Assembly (NCBI GenBank): GCA_016213135.1 | Contig: JACRBQ010000094.1 | Coordinates: 1 to 43,496 of the forward strand | Reading direction: 5' to 3' | Source of the DNA: Chloroflexota bacterium | Lineage (GTDB): Bacteria > Chloroflexota > Anaerolineae > Anaerolineales > VGOW01 | Length of the DNA: 43,496 bases | Shown here: one piece after another, positions 1 through 8,361 of the stretch | Layout of the letters: each line of letters starts with the position of its first letter | Position numbering within the stretch: the first letter of the stretch is position 1 | Position numbers and translations under genes: made by a program | The notes under the pieces: model-generated | Databases searched by the model: none | What the model was told of the DNA's origin: nothing | Seen by the model: only the letters and a program-made list of their open reading frames with translations

Positions 1-1
1 T

Positions 2-511
2 CACGGCGACCACATCGCCGCCGATCCCCGCCGGCCACCCACGGCGTTTGTTCCTCCCAACCTGCGGTTGATCGTCACCGCTCAACCCCTGCCGCCCGTA
101 GAACTGCCCACGCCATCGCCGCAACACGCAACGCGACTCTCCATTCCGGCCATCGGCGTGGATGCGCCCGTTGTGCATGGCGTGGAACCGGAGAATCTCA
201 GGCTGGGTGTCGGGCATTATCAAGAGTCGGCCAACCCGGGCGAGCGCGGCAATCTTGTCTTTGCCGGGCACAACGACATCTACGGCGAGGTGTTTCGCTA
301 CCTCGCCGACTTGAAACCCGGCGACGAAGTGACCGTCTACACCGCCTCACAAAGCTATTGCTACGTGATTCGCGGTTGGCGGCTGGTGGAGCCGACTGAA
401 GTCGCCGTGCTTGAGCCAACCGCCGACCCGACGATCACGCTGATCTCCTGCTATCCCTATTTGGTTGACACACAGCGCATCGTGGTTTACGGGGAACTGG
501 TGGGAGGGTGA
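2..511 (+). CDS. Sortase family protein, 5' end outside window
   Basis: The frame is open to the left edge, so the N-terminus and any signal anchor are missing; TTG at 68 is internal and not a convincing start. The visible part is a sortase fold: a conserved LSIPAIGVDAPV strand, GHND with the catalytic His, LISCYP with the catalytic Cys, and TQRIVVYGEL with the Arg. A Pro-rich stretch precedes the domain, as in class D/E sortases, which cleave a sorting signal and transfer the protein to a cell-wall or other acceptor. The last 375 bases are repeated almost exactly at 8686-9057. No sorting-signal substrate is visible nearby, so the substrate is unknown. Confidence 0.85.
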   Translation, partial: HGDHIAADPRRPPTAFVPPNLRLIVTAQPLPPVELPTPSPQHATRLSIPAIGVDAPVVHGVEPENLRLGVGHYQESANPGERGNLVFAGHNDIYGEVFRYLADLKPGDEVTVYTASQSYCYVIRGWRLVEPTEVAVLEPTADPTITLISCYPYLVDTQRIVVYGELVGG

Positions 512-556
512 ACCGGGAATCCAAAACGCCACGCGGTTCATCTGCATGGCGGCGGA

Positions 557-670
557 ATGCTCGTCGGCTGGATTGTCCCGCTTGGCATCCTTGCGCTGGT
601 CATCGCCGGAGTCGTGTGGTTTGTCCGCTCACTTGCCGCGCCCGGCGGTCCGACGTTCGTCACCCTGTAG
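557..670 (+). CDS. Small single-pass membrane peptide (37 aa)
   Basis: Translation from ATG 557 gives one clear hydrophobic segment (residues about 3-23, VGWIVPLGILALVIAGVVWF) and a short polar tail. Upstream codons read His-Gly-Gly-Gly, and Gly-rich N-termini followed by one helix are typical of short SHOCT-type membrane proteins, but the SHOCT domain is absent. It may be a truncated relic, because an inverted repeat begins 15 bases after the stop. No ribosome-binding site is obvious. Function is unknown. Confidence 0.35.
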   Translation: MLVGWIVPLGILALVIAGVVWFVRSLAAPGGPTFVTL

Positions 671-684
671 GGGCGAACCCTTGA

Positions 685-748
685 AGACCTTCGGGGCCTC
701 GCCCCCTTCGCTTCGCTACGGGGGTCCTTCGGAAGACCCCGAAGGTCT
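685..748. repeat. Inverted repeat, 12-bp arms
   Basis: AGACCTTCGGGG at 685-696 is the exact reverse complement of CCCCGAAGGTCT at 737-748. The interval is rich in further partial copies. It lies between the small membrane ORF and the 3' end of a degraded minus-strand gene, and may act as a terminator or be a REP-like element. Confidence 0.6.
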
Positions 749-755
749 CTTGCGC

Positions 756-1237
756 TTATGGACAGTCCCACAACTGCATGCGCAGTCTTAAGAGGACCGT
801 CTCCGCATCGACCCGTTCCGTGACGAGCGCATTGACTCTGGCCCTGTTCTCTTCCAATTGGCGCTCGAGCCTGGCAACTTCGGCGGACGCCGCGATCGCC
901 TCGCCCCTAGTAGGTGAATTGGGCGCGAGCGCCAGCCCAAGCCTTTCGCGAGCCTGGGTGAGGTCGTCCTGAATCGCGAAGAACAGGAAGGTCAGAACAT
1001 CCCTCTGCTGCTGCAGAGTCGCAACACGCCCCTCGGCGCTGGCGATGGCCGTGGCGAGGGCGGCGATGGGACCGGGCCGCACCGAAGCTGCCTGAGTTGG
1101 GAATACAGCCCTTCCAAGAATTGGGAAGCTTTCCCCTGGCTCCGGCCCCAGTTCTCGAAAAGAAGGACGTTCTCCTCTGCCGCTCGCAACAAATTCCGCC
1201 CAATGTTTCTCTGCTCGTTTAGTCTATTCCGTTCGGC
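756..1237 (-). pseudogene. Coiled-coil protein, probably frameshifted
   Basis: Two overlapping reading frames are needed. The upstream part (about 1237-1085) encodes a segment with LLRAAEENVLLFENWGR and a helix ending SQLRQL. The downstream part (1082-756) encodes ATAIASAEGRVATLQQQRD and a long Glu/Arg/Leu helix ending QLWDCP. Both are charged, heptad-like helices, so one protein broken by a one-base indel near 1080 is the simplest reading. The upstream frame is the same as that of the neighbouring gene ending at 1238 and resumes directly after that TAG stop. The segment could therefore be the C-terminus of that gene after a nonsense mutation. No family is recognised. Confidence 0.4.
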
Positions 1238-2176
1238 CTAATCTTGCGCTGTATGTGGGCGACTCGTATCATCTAACTCTCTGAAGCGGTCATTCACCGG
1301 ACCTAGCCATTGTTCAACCGCCTGTTGGAACTGTTGTTGCTGCTGTTGTAATTGCGCAACGGCCGCCTGATGCTGCTCTAGGAGTCTCGCCGCTTCTTCG
1401 CGGTCAGGGTTATTCCTTATTTGATTGACCGCCTGCAACTGGCGCGCCGCCTCCATGTCGACGACGAGTATGTCGTGATTCGCCAGGTCTTGAATTTCCC
1501 TTTCAGTGGCGGACGGTCCCAGAATGGCCTGCGCGATCGCCTCACTCAAATCACTTCTCTGACCCGGCCCCGACCCGTACGCGATGTCGCGCGGCAAGTA
1601 GATGGGTTCACCGTTGGCGTTGAGGATGCGCTTCTCATGACCATCGATGAAGTAAGAAGGGATGGGGGCGTCAGGATCGTCGGCGATGTAGTCGTGGGAA
1701 TACCCAGTCTCAGGATCAGGAGGCCTCACAGTCAGGTCATCAGACCGGTTGAAATTGAAGTCCCCGCCATTGTACTGGCCGGTAAAACTGCCATTGCCCT
1801 GGTTGGTCAGCGTGAGGTTCTGGCCGTCGGTTGTCTGCAAGGGAATCGTCGCGCCCGGCGGGTAATTGGCATACATTCTCACAAGGTCAACCGGGATGTC
1901 CAAGATGTGGCGGCCGTCGTTGGTGTAGAGTTGCTGGATACCGGTGCCCCTTTGGACGAAGCCCTGAAGCGATCCCGGCGAGCTGTTGCGCACGCCGGTC
2001 TCGACAGGCGTGGGCACGCTGCTGGTCGTGGTGGTGCTGGTCGTAGTGGTGGTGCTACTACTGGTGCTCCCGCCGCCGGAACCGTGTTGGCAGAATTCGG
2101 TAAATCCCAACGCGCAACTCTCAGGATTGTAGGGTTGTTCGTGGCTGGCCAGCGCGCTCCCGGCCGGCCGGGAGCG
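1238..2176 (-). CDS. Unrecognised protein, 5' end lost at a chimeric junction
   Basis: The credible part begins inside the junction palindrome near 2155-2176 and runs to the stop at 1238. It has a Ser/Thr-rich linker (about 20 Thr/Ser in a row-like stretch), a middle region with [20 protein letters not shown] and many Gly/Asn, then a Gln-rich coiled coil ([20 protein letters not shown]). The same frame can be read on to 2356, but that part only shadows murI in another frame, so the true start is missing. The Thr linker and repeat-rich C-terminus resemble a secreted or wall-spanning protein. I do not recognise the family. Confidence 0.4.
   Translation of the reverse strand, partial: RSRPAGSALASHEQPYNPESCALGFTEFCQHGSGGGSTSSSTTTTTSTTTTSSVPTPVETGVRNSSPGSLQGFVQRGTGIQQLYTNDGRHILDIPVDLVRMYANYPPGATIPLQTTDGQNLTLTNQGNGSFTGQYNGGDFNFNRSDDLTVRPPDPETGYSHDYIADDPDAPIPSYFIDGHEKRILNANGEPIYLPRDIAYGSGPGQRSDLSEAIAQAILGPSATEREIQDLANHDILVVDMEAARQLQAVNQIRNNPDREEAARLLEQHQAAVAQLQQQQQQFQQAVEQWLGPVNDRFRELDDTSRPHTAQD
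2155..2176. repeat. Perfect 22-base palindrome at gene junction
   Basis: CGCTCCCGGCCGGCCGGGAGCG is self-complementary over all 22 bases. It sits exactly where the murI coding sequence stops making sense and the unrelated downstream sequence starts, so it marks either a recombination point or an assembly join. Confidence 0.75.
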
Positions 2177-2301
2177 GCGCGCGGGCCGTAAGGGATGTGG
2201 GCGTTGTCGCCGAAGTAGAGACGATCGGCGTGGGGGAACTGGGCGCGCACGGCGCGCAGGACGGAGAGGCCGCCGACGCCGGAGTCGAAGATACCAATCA
2301 T
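2177..2301 (-). pseudogene. murI: Glutamate racemase, N-terminal fragment only
   Basis: From ATG at 2301 the translation begins [18 protein letters not shown] and continues to [13 protein letters not shown]. This is the signature N-terminus of glutamate racemase, including the catalytic Asp loop (FDSGVGG) and the D-x-AHIPYG motif. MurI makes D-glutamate for peptidoglycan and is normally about 260-280 residues; only about 40 are present. After PYGPR the sequence enters the palindrome at 2155-2176 and loses similarity. The fragment cannot be active. It could be a genuine deletion or an assembly chimera. Confidence 0.75.
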
Positions 2302-2461
2302 AGGCCCACATTTTACCCGACCCCAAGGCATATGACCCGCGCATGACCTCCGGCACTACCGCATGTGACCCCGGCGCGAGTAGTCTGGCGGCAGTTTCAC
2401 AAGTCAGTGGTCGCTCAACAAGCTTCTAACGGTTTCGTCAATCAGACAGTGAAGGCCAACC

Positions 2462-4054
2462 ATGAATAAGCAAACAGCGCGAATTATGTTCGTCGTCGTG
2501 GCGGCCGCCCTCTTCGGGTTGATATTGACGGCCTGCGGCGGCAGGGACACTGCGCTCACCGTGCCCGCGGGCGCGCAGGCGGGCGACCTCACGCTCGAAC
2601 CCTGCAAGTTCAAGTGGAATGCTGATGAGTACGAGGCGGACTGCGGCACGCTGATCGTGCCGGAGAACCGGGCGAAGGCTGATTCACGCTTGATCGCTTT
2701 GCCCGTCATGCGCGTGCGTGCCACTGGCGAGAGCATTACTGAACCAATCTTCTTCCTTAACGGTGGGCCGGGGGGAAGTAACATGGGACCCAAACCGCCA
2801 GCCCTGGGATTGGCGAACCACGACTTTGTCATGGCGGGTTATCGAGGCGTGGATGGCTCTGTCGTGCTGGATTGCCCGGAAGTTGAGCGAGCGAGAACGG
2901 GCGTGGGCGACGACCTGCTTAGCCCGGAATCGCGCGCCAACTTCGCGGGGGCCTGGGCTCAATGCGCTGCACGTCTGCAAGCCGAGGGGGTTGACCTGGA
3001 TGGCTACACCATTCCCGAAGTCGTCGCCGACTTGGAGGCGGCTCGCGTGGGACTGGGCTACGAGCGGGTGAACTTGGCCAGCCTGAGTTACGGCACGCGC
3101 ATCGCGCAAATCTACGCCTATTTGCACCCAGACCGCATTTATCGCTCCGGCATGATCAGCGTCAATCCCCCCGGCCATCTTGTCTGGGAGCCAGAAACCA
3201 TTGACGCGCAGCTGGAATACTACGCTCAACTGTGCGCGCAAGATGCCGAATGCAGCGCCCGCACCCCCGACCTGGCCGAGACCATGCGCAACGTCGCCCA
3301 CAACCTGCCGGAACGTTGGCTGTTCATCCCAATTGACCCAGGCCAGGTCAAGGTAGTCACTTTCGTCCAGCTATTTAATCGCGGCTCGGCCGCTCTGGTG
3401 TTTGACGCCTATATCGCCGCCGAGCAGGGCGATCCCAGCGGGCTGGCATTGATGTCGTTCCTGTATGACTTGCTTCCCTCCGGCAATACGTGGGGCGAGA
3501 TGGCGGCCAAAGCCTTCAGCGCCGACTATGACCCCTCGCGTGATTACGCGGTCGAAATGGATCCGCCGGGCTCGATTCTGGGTTCGCCGCTATCGTTGTT
3601 AGAGTGGAGCACTATAGCCTCATGGCCTACCCAACAGCTCATACCGGCGGAGTTGCGCCGCGTGCAGCCCTCGGACGTGGAGACTCTGCTGGTGAGCGGG
3701 AGCGTTGACTTTTCAACCCCCGCCGAGTTCGCTACGGACGAGTTGCTGCCTTACCTGACGAACGGCAAACAGGTCATCCTGGCAGAGATGGGGCATGTTG
3801 ACGATCTCGGACGTCTGCAACCCGCAGCCTTCGAACGCCTGGCCACCAGTTTCTACGACACCGGCGTAGCCGACGACTCGCTATTCACCTACGCGCCGAT
3901 GGACTTCGGTGTGTCACTGGGCGCTCCAACGATAGCCAAGATCGTGCTGGGCATTGTGCTGCTACTCATGGCGATCGTTGGGATGATCATTTGGTTCATT
4001 GTTCGGCGGATTCGGCGTCGTATGGTAAGTAGGCGATCACAGAGCGCCGCCTAA
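2462..4054 (+). CDS. Lipoprotein alpha/beta hydrolase, TAP-like (S33) peptidase family
   Basis: A 530-residue protein with a lipobox signal (ILTAC, Cys25). It is an alpha/beta hydrolase of the tripeptidyl-aminopeptidase-like group: oxyanion motif FLNGGPGGS, nucleophile elbow SLSYG (Ser209), acid in SGSVDFSTP (Asp416) and base in MGHVDD (His445). The C-terminal part matches the TAP-like C-terminal domain. Unusually, it then ends in a transmembrane helix (IVLGIVLLLMAIVGMIIWF) and an Arg-rich tail. Likely role: release of N-terminal peptides or hydrolysis of a small substrate at the outer face of the membrane. The TAA stop lies inside an attC site, which suggests the gene arrived as an integron cassette. 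A near copy of the last 23 codons recurs at 6248-6316. Confidence 0.85.
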   Translation: MNKQTARIMFVVVAAALFGLILTACGGRDTALTVPAGAQAGDLTLEPCKFKWNADEYEADCGTLIVPENRAKADSRLIALPVMRVRATGESITEPIFFLNGGPGGSNMGPKPPALGLANHDFVMAGYRGVDGSVVLDCPEVERARTGVGDDLLSPESRANFAGAWAQCAARLQAEGVDLDGYTIPEVVADLEAARVGLGYERVNLASLSYGTRIAQIYAYLHPDRIYRSGMISVNPPGHLVWEPETIDAQLEYYAQLCAQDAECSARTPDLAETMRNVAHNLPERWLFIPIDPGQVKVVTFVQLFNRGSAALVFDAYIAAEQGDPSGLALMSFLYDLLPSGNTWGEMAAKAFSADYDPSRDYAVEMDPPGSILGSPLSLLEWSTIASWPTQQLIPAELRRVQPSDVETLLVSGSVDFSTPAEFATDELLPYLTNGKQVILAEMGHVDDLGRLQPAAFERLATSFYDTGVADDSLFTYAPMDFGVSLGAPTIAKIVLGIVLLLMAIVGMIIWFIVRRIRRRMVSRRSQSAA

Positions 4055-4117
4055 CACCGGCATGAACCCGACGCGCTCCGCTATCGCTCCGCGCGCGGGT
4101 TATGCCGAACGTTGGGC
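4049..4117 (+). other. Integron attC recombination site
   Basis: R'' box GCCTAAC (4049-4055, RYYYAAC) and R' box GTTGGGC (4111-4117, GTTRRRY) enclose an imperfect palindrome. CGGCAT 4058-4063 pairs with ATGCCG 4102-4107. G4064 is unpaired. AACCCG 4065-4070 pairs with CGGGTT 4096-4101. A4071 is unpaired, and CGCGC 4072-4076 pairs with GCGCG 4091-4095. Two extrahelical bases on one arm are the strand-choice hallmark of attC. The hydrolase stop codon is inside R''. No integrase or second attC was found in the window. Confidence 0.8.
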
Positions 4118-4280
4118 CGCTCAGCGCAAGTGCCTCGGCCACAAATCTGGTGAGAACGTCGTCACCCTCTAGCGTCGGGGTCCTGATTGGCAAGGAGGTG
4201 ATCTGCGCTCCTGACAAATACGTCTTTCACACCGATGACATTCACCTGTCCATGGTTCATTGCCAATAAGGAGGGCAACA

Positions 4281-4970
4281 ATGAAAGACCATAGCCTCAA
4301 TCAACTCGGAGGGATTTGTTCCATCCTCCTGGGCGTTTCGTACATTCTCATCGGCGCGCTCTTCCTCTTGTTGCCGGCCGCTCAGCGAGCCGGCAGTGGG
4401 GCCTCGCCTGACGCCTTCTTTCGCTCCTTTGCGCAAAACCCGACGCTACACACCGTCTACTATTGGGTATTTGCCTTAGGCGCAGTGGTTGCGCTGGGAG
4501 CAGTGCCAGCCATTTCCGAGAGCGTGCGGTCGGTCAACGAGGGTTGGATGCGGTGGGTGAGCAATCTGGCCTTCCTGGGCTTTGCGGTGACGGCGATTGA
4601 TTTCTTCCGCACGCTGGGCCTGCAGCCCGAGCGGGCCGCGGCGTATGTGGCAGGTGATGCCACGACGCAAGCCGTTCTTGCGGCGCCCGGCTACACCGCG
4701 GGGCTCGACGTGAATGGCTGGCTGGGGTTCGGCGGCATCGGCCTGTGGGTACTGGTGGTCAGTCTGCTCGGGCTCAGAGCAGGCACATGGCCCAAGCCGT
4801 TGAGTTATGTAGGAATTGCGGTTGCCGTGCTATACGTGTTAGTGGTGGTGAGTTTTGTGTTCGAGATCGCGGCCACCCTGCTCCCGATCGTCGCCGGGTT
4901 GGGGGGCATCGTGGCGGCGCCGATCTGGTACATCTGGATCGGGCTGAGGTTGCGCAAAGCCGCTGAATAG
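4281..4970 (+). CDS. Multi-pass membrane protein of unknown function
   Basis: Start ATG 4281 is preceded by a strong AAGGAGG-like site at 4268-4274. The 229-residue product has about six hydrophobic segments: one near residues 10-32, then LHTVYYWVFALGAVVALG, a third around WVSNLAFLGFAVTAIDFF, and three more at the C-terminus. It resembles DUF4386-type membrane proteins in size and in its first-helix motif (QLGGICSILLGVSYI), but I cannot confirm the family. It follows the attC site directly, so it may be the content of the next gene cassette, although no attC follows it. Confidence 0.6.
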   Translation: MKDHSLNQLGGICSILLGVSYILIGALFLLLPAAQRAGSGASPDAFFRSFAQNPTLHTVYYWVFALGAVVALGAVPAISESVRSVNEGWMRWVSNLAFLGFAVTAIDFFRTLGLQPERAAAYVAGDATTQAVLAAPGYTAGLDVNGWLGFGGIGLWVLVVSLLGLRAGTWPKPLSYVGIAVAVLYVLVVVSFVFEIAATLLPIVAGLGGIVAAPIWYIWIGLRLRKAAE

Positions 4971-5291
4971 CCCGATCGGAGGCAGAGTGCTGAGGGACTA
5001 GCGCACTCCGTCCACGCTCTGCCTTCAGCCAAAATTGCGCCTGCCGCTAAGATGGTGCATCGCACCTGTATCAGGTGAACGTTCAGAGCCCAGGATACGG
5101 GCTAATAAGCGGCTAGAGCCGACCGCGCCAAGGCACCGCAATTCAAAGGCTCATTTCCATTCGACGCGTTCTGGGAGAGGGCGCGGCGGCTGAACCCCAC
5201 CGTTGAGCGGCCTATCATCACAACAGCGAACTCTGTTTGGTTGCGGCTGAAAGCCGCGCTGTGTACTTACGCAAATATGGAGAATCGTACG
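4971..5291. other. Intergenic region with hairpins, no gene seen
   Basis: AGGCAGAG 4980-4987 pairs with CTCTGCCT 5017-5024, and a competing inner stem (GAGTGC 4985-4990 with GCACTC 5003-5008) is possible; either could terminate the upstream gene, though no T-tract follows. CGGCTAGAGCCG near 5111 is also self-complementary. I see no coding potential and no attC consensus here. Confidence 0.4.
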
Positions 5292-6236
5292 ATGAAAACT
5301 GAAATTTCCAAGCCGAAAACACTGATAATTACAGCCTGGGTGTTTTTGTTGATGGCTTCTGACCTGCCCAGAATCGTTCTGCAGGAAATCTTTCATTATC
5401 AAGTTTCAAATGTTCTGGGTATTTCAGGTCTGACAATTCCAAATGATCTGGGGATCGGAATTTCGGCAGTGGCCGTTATTTTGGGTCTGGGGTTGACGTT
5501 CGCCTGGAAAGCAGTCCGTTCTTTGCGCCCATTCTTCGTCCTGCTCTTTGCATTTGTGGGAATCCATTGGCTGGTCTTTACACGGATTGCTATTCTGCCG
5601 ATCTATGAGGGGTGGCTTGCAACCCCATCATTCAATGTCTTTTTCCTGGCATTCCAGTCTCTGCGTCTGACGGCGACGCTAGCCATTATTGCTGCGCTGT
5701 TCATCCTGAAAAAGAGACGGGATGCGTTCTTCCTTGTCAAAGGCGACACAAGCGCGCCTCTGGAACCCGTCAGGTGGTTGGGCATCAAAGAAGGTGCGAC
5801 GTGGAAGAAGGCTGGCCGCATATCCGCCATAGTTATCAGTCTTGGGCTACTGACATTTCTTGTCATCGCTGGTCGCCCGCCATTAGATATTGTCGTCCGC
5901 GCCCTGCCTTTCCTGCCTGCTGTTCTGTTCTTCGCAACGTTGAATGCGTTCAACGAAGAGATGACTGCCAGGGCATCGTTTTTATCTGTACTGGAAGATG
6001 CGGTGGGGAAAAATCAAGCGCTTTGGCTGACGGCGGCTCTTTTTGGGATCGGTCACTTTTACGGCATCCCTTATGGCGTGATCGGCGTGTTGATGGCGGC
6101 GTTTCTTGGATGGTGGTTGGGTAAGTCCATGCTGGAAACGCGCGGTCTGTGGTGGGCGTGGTTTATCCACTTTGTACAGGATGTGTGGATCTTCGCGTTT
6201 GCGGTAGTTGGCTCGATTGTGCCTGGGGGAGGGTAG
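5292..6236 (+). CDS. CPBP family intramembrane glutamic protease
   Basis: Start ATG 5292 is chosen because GGAG lies 9 bases upstream; ATG 5277 is an alternative. The 314-residue product has about eight membrane segments and carries the CPBP/CAAX (Abi) signature: FNEEMTARA (EExxxR), FGIGHFYG (FxxxH) and a final WFIHFVQD His. Family members cleave substrates within the membrane or process CAAX-like and bacteriocin-related peptides. The gene is visibly more A/T-rich in third positions than its neighbours, which suggests separate acquisition. A duplicated tail of the upstream hydrolase follows directly. Confidence 0.8.
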   Translation: MKTEISKPKTLIITAWVFLLMASDLPRIVLQEIFHYQVSNVLGISGLTIPNDLGIGISAVAVILGLGLTFAWKAVRSLRPFFVLLFAFVGIHWLVFTRIAILPIYEGWLATPSFNVFFLAFQSLRLTATLAIIAALFILKKRRDAFFLVKGDTSAPLEPVRWLGIKEGATWKKAGRISAIVISLGLLTFLVIAGRPPLDIVVRALPFLPAVLFFATLNAFNEEMTARASFLSVLEDAVGKNQALWLTAALFGIGHFYGIPYGVIGVLMAAFLGWWLGKSMLETRGLWWAWFIHFVQDVWIFAFAVVGSIVPGGG

Positions 6237-6247
6237 CTGTAGTGTCA

Positions 6248-6316
6248 GTGATTTGGTTTGTGGCTCGGCGGATTCAGCGCCGTATGGCTCGTAGGCGATC
6301 ACAAGATGCCGCCTGA
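6248..6316 (+). pseudogene. C-terminal tail copy of the TAP-like hydrolase
   Basis: Codons 6248-6313 read VIWFVARRIQRRMARRRSQ then DAA and stop. The hydrolase at 2462-4054 ends IIWFIVRRIRRRMVSRRSQ then SAA and stop. The nucleotide match is also clear. No upstream hydrolase sequence precedes it, so it is a remnant of a second hydrolase gene replaced by the CPBP gene, or a tail shared by recombination. Confidence 0.7.
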
Positions 6317-6425
6317 AACACACGGGGGCCATGTTTCACTCATGTGCGGCCCAGCTCGGGGCCGTCACGAACATGAGCAAACGGCATCCATCGGCCTGAC
6401 GCCAAGAATGAAGTAGAATTAGCGT

Positions 6426-7634
6426 ATGGCATCCCGAAGGGTCCCCCTTTACGACCCGTTTCTGGTCACCATCGCGGCGTACCTCACCCTGGGTGCAGTA
6501 GCCATCAGTGGGCTGCTCGCCCTCGAAACCAGCCGCTCGCGCTGGATTGCCGGTGTTCTGCTCATCGCCTTTGGTATTTTGCTCGCATTGGCCTTACGCA
6601 TCGAAAACGAGGAGCGGTACGTCCATCTCTACTTCGCCGCCCAGACGCTGGTGAGCGGCAGCCTGTTTAGCTTGCAACCCGACCACTCCCCGTTCGGCGC
6701 CCTCTTCTTTGTCCTGAGTGCGCAAGTCATGCTCCTGTTGCCGTTGCGCCCGGCGGCAGTATGGATCGTGGTCTTCATCCTGATCACCGGCATTGCCTTT
6801 GCCCATTTCTTTGGCTGGATTGGCCTCCTCTGGCTCTTGCCAAACATTGGCGGCTACCTCTTCTTCGCCACGTTTGGCAACCTCTGGCGCCAGGCGGAGT
6901 TCGCGCGCCGCCGCAGTCAACAACTCCTCGAAGAACTTCAGGTCACCCAACGCCAATTGCAGAACCTCGCGGTGGCCGAAGAGCGCAACCGCCTCGCCCG
7001 CGAAATGCACGACTCGCTCGGCCATCGGCTCACCGTCGCCGTCGTCCAACTCGAAGGCGCGCAGCGCCTCATCCCCACCGCTCCCGACCGCGCCGCGCGC
7101 ATGATCGGCGCAATGCGGGAGGAGATGAAGGAAGCGCTGGCCGAATTGCGGCGTACGGTTACTGCTTTGCGAGCGCCGTTTGAAGACGCCGATGGCACGC
7201 CGCTCAACGCGGCGCTCACGAGGCTCGCGCAATCCTTTCAGGACAGCACCGGCCTCGCCGTTCATCTTGATCTTCCGGGCGCGCTTCCCGCCCTGCCCGA
7301 AGCGCACCGGCTGGCGCTCTACCGCGCCGCGCAAGAATCGCTCACCAACGCCCAGCGTCACGCCGCGGCCACACAAGTGTGGTTGATGATGAGCGCCGCC
7401 AATGGTCACGTCACGCTCACGGCGGCTGACGACGGAAAGGGTTTTGGGGTGCAAACGGCTGCGAGTGAAGGAGGCTACGGCTTGCGCGGCCTGCGTGAAC
7501 GCGCGGCGCAATTGGGCGGCGAACTGCAACTGGAAGTGAGACCGGGCGGGGGCGCACAACTGCGTTTCAGCCTGCCCCTTCCCAGTCAGCCACCCGGTGT
7601 CTTGGAGACACCGGGCGGCTCAACCATCGAATGA
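6426..7634 (+). CDS. Sensor histidine kinase, NarL/DesK type (HisKA_3)
   Basis: A 402-residue kinase. Residues 1-155 form about five to six membrane helices with no large extracellular domain, so it probably senses within the membrane. A coiled-coil linker (155-185) leads to the dimerisation helix with phospho-acceptor His195 in REMHDSLGHRL. The ATPase domain follows, with an N box (ESLTNAQRHA), DDGKGF and GGYGLRGLRERA. Its stop overlaps the ATG of the response regulator (ATGA), so the pair is translationally coupled. The last 15 residues are encoded by a palindromic repeat (7589-7617), so the natural C-terminus has been replaced. The signal is unknown. Confidence 0.92.
   Translation: MASRRVPLYDPFLVTIAAYLTLGAVAISGLLALETSRSRWIAGVLLIAFGILLALALRIENEERYVHLYFAAQTLVSGSLFSLQPDHSPFGALFFVLSAQVMLLLPLRPAAVWIVVFILITGIAFAHFFGWIGLLWLLPNIGGYLFFATFGNLWRQAEFARRRSQQLLEELQVTQRQLQNLAVAEERNRLAREMHDSLGHRLTVAVVQLEGAQRLIPTAPDRAARMIGAMREEMKEALAELRRTVTALRAPFEDADGTPLNAALTRLAQSFQDSTGLAVHLDLPGALPALPEAHRLALYRAAQESLTNAQRHAAATQVWLMMSAANGHVTLTAADDGKGFGVQTAASEGGYGLRGLRERAAQLGGELQLEVRPGGGAQLRFSLPLPSQPPGVLETPGGSTIE
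7589..7617. repeat. Palindromic repeat forming the kinase C-terminus
   Basis: CCCGGTGTC 7593-7601 pairs exactly with GACACCGGG 7607-7615 around a five-base loop, and flanking bases extend the symmetry. In frame it encodes PPGVLETPGG, which lies after the normal end of the ATPase domain. Confidence 0.75.
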
Positions 7635-8287
7635 CCGACCCTATCCGCCTGCTCGTCGTTGACGATCAACGCCTCATGCGTGAGGGACTGCGCACCCTGC
7701 TCGAACTGGAGCGCGGTTTCGAGATCGTGGGCGAAGTCGGAGACGGGCAAGCGGCGCTCGATGCTTACGCCGAACTGCAACCTGACGTGGTGCTGATGGA
7801 CATCCGCATGCCCGGCATGGACGGCGTGGAAGCCACCCGCCGCCTGCACACCGCGTGGCCCCATGCGCGCGTAATCATCCTCACCACCTTCAACGACGAT
7901 GTGTATGTATTCGAGGGATTGCGCGCAGGCGCGCTCGGCTATTTGCTGAAGGACGTCTCCGGGCAAGAGCTGGCGAATGCCGTGCGGACCGTGGCCAGCG
8001 GAGGCGCGCTCATTGACCCCTCGGTGGCGCGCAAGGTGGTGGACGAGTTCGCCCGCCTCGCGCCGCCCGCGCGTCCCCCGTCGGCGGGTCTGGCTGAGCC
8101 GCTCTCCGAGCGCGAACGCGACGTGCTGAGGCTGCTAGCCGAGGGTTTGAGCAACCGCGAGATTGGGTTGAAACTCAGCCTCACCGAGGGCACGGTGAAG
8201 AACTACGTCACCAACGTCCTGCAAAAAATCGGCGTGCGCGACCGGACACAGGCCGCCCTGCGCGGGAAAGAGCGGGGGCTGATTTAG
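7631..8287 (+). CDS. NarL/LuxR-type response regulator
   Basis: A 218-residue regulator. The receiver domain has the acidic pair at residues 11-12, phospho-acceptor Asp57 (VLMDIRMPG), the Thr in ILTTFND and Lys in YLLKDVSG. The C-terminal LuxR helix-turn-helix runs from about 150 (LSERERDVLRLLAEGLSN) to 208. It is the cognate partner of the kinase at 6426-7634, overlapping it by four bases. Its targets are not evident. A weak hairpin (GGCGGA 8307-8312 with TCCGCC 8325-8330) follows the stop. Confidence 0.93.
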   Translation: MTDPIRLLVVDDQRLMREGLRTLLELERGFEIVGEVGDGQAALDAYAELQPDVVLMDIRMPGMDGVEATRRLHTAWPHARVIILTTFNDDVYVFEGLRAGALGYLLKDVSGQELANAVRTVASGGALIDPSVARKVVDEFARLAPPARPPSAGLAEPLSERERDVLRLLAEGLSNREIGLKLSLTEGTVKNYVTNVLQKIGVRDRTQAALRGKERGLI

Positions 8288-8361
8288 CGAACGGCTGATC
8301 GCCGATGGCGGATGGTACTCGCTGTCCGCCCTACGCTTATCGGCGTGCCGCTTGACGGTCG

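Noticed and set aside
4971..5291. Second attC site or riboswitch after the membrane protein
   Set aside because: Only simple hairpins were found; there is no RYYYAAC/GTTRRRY pair and no recognisable riboswitch core.
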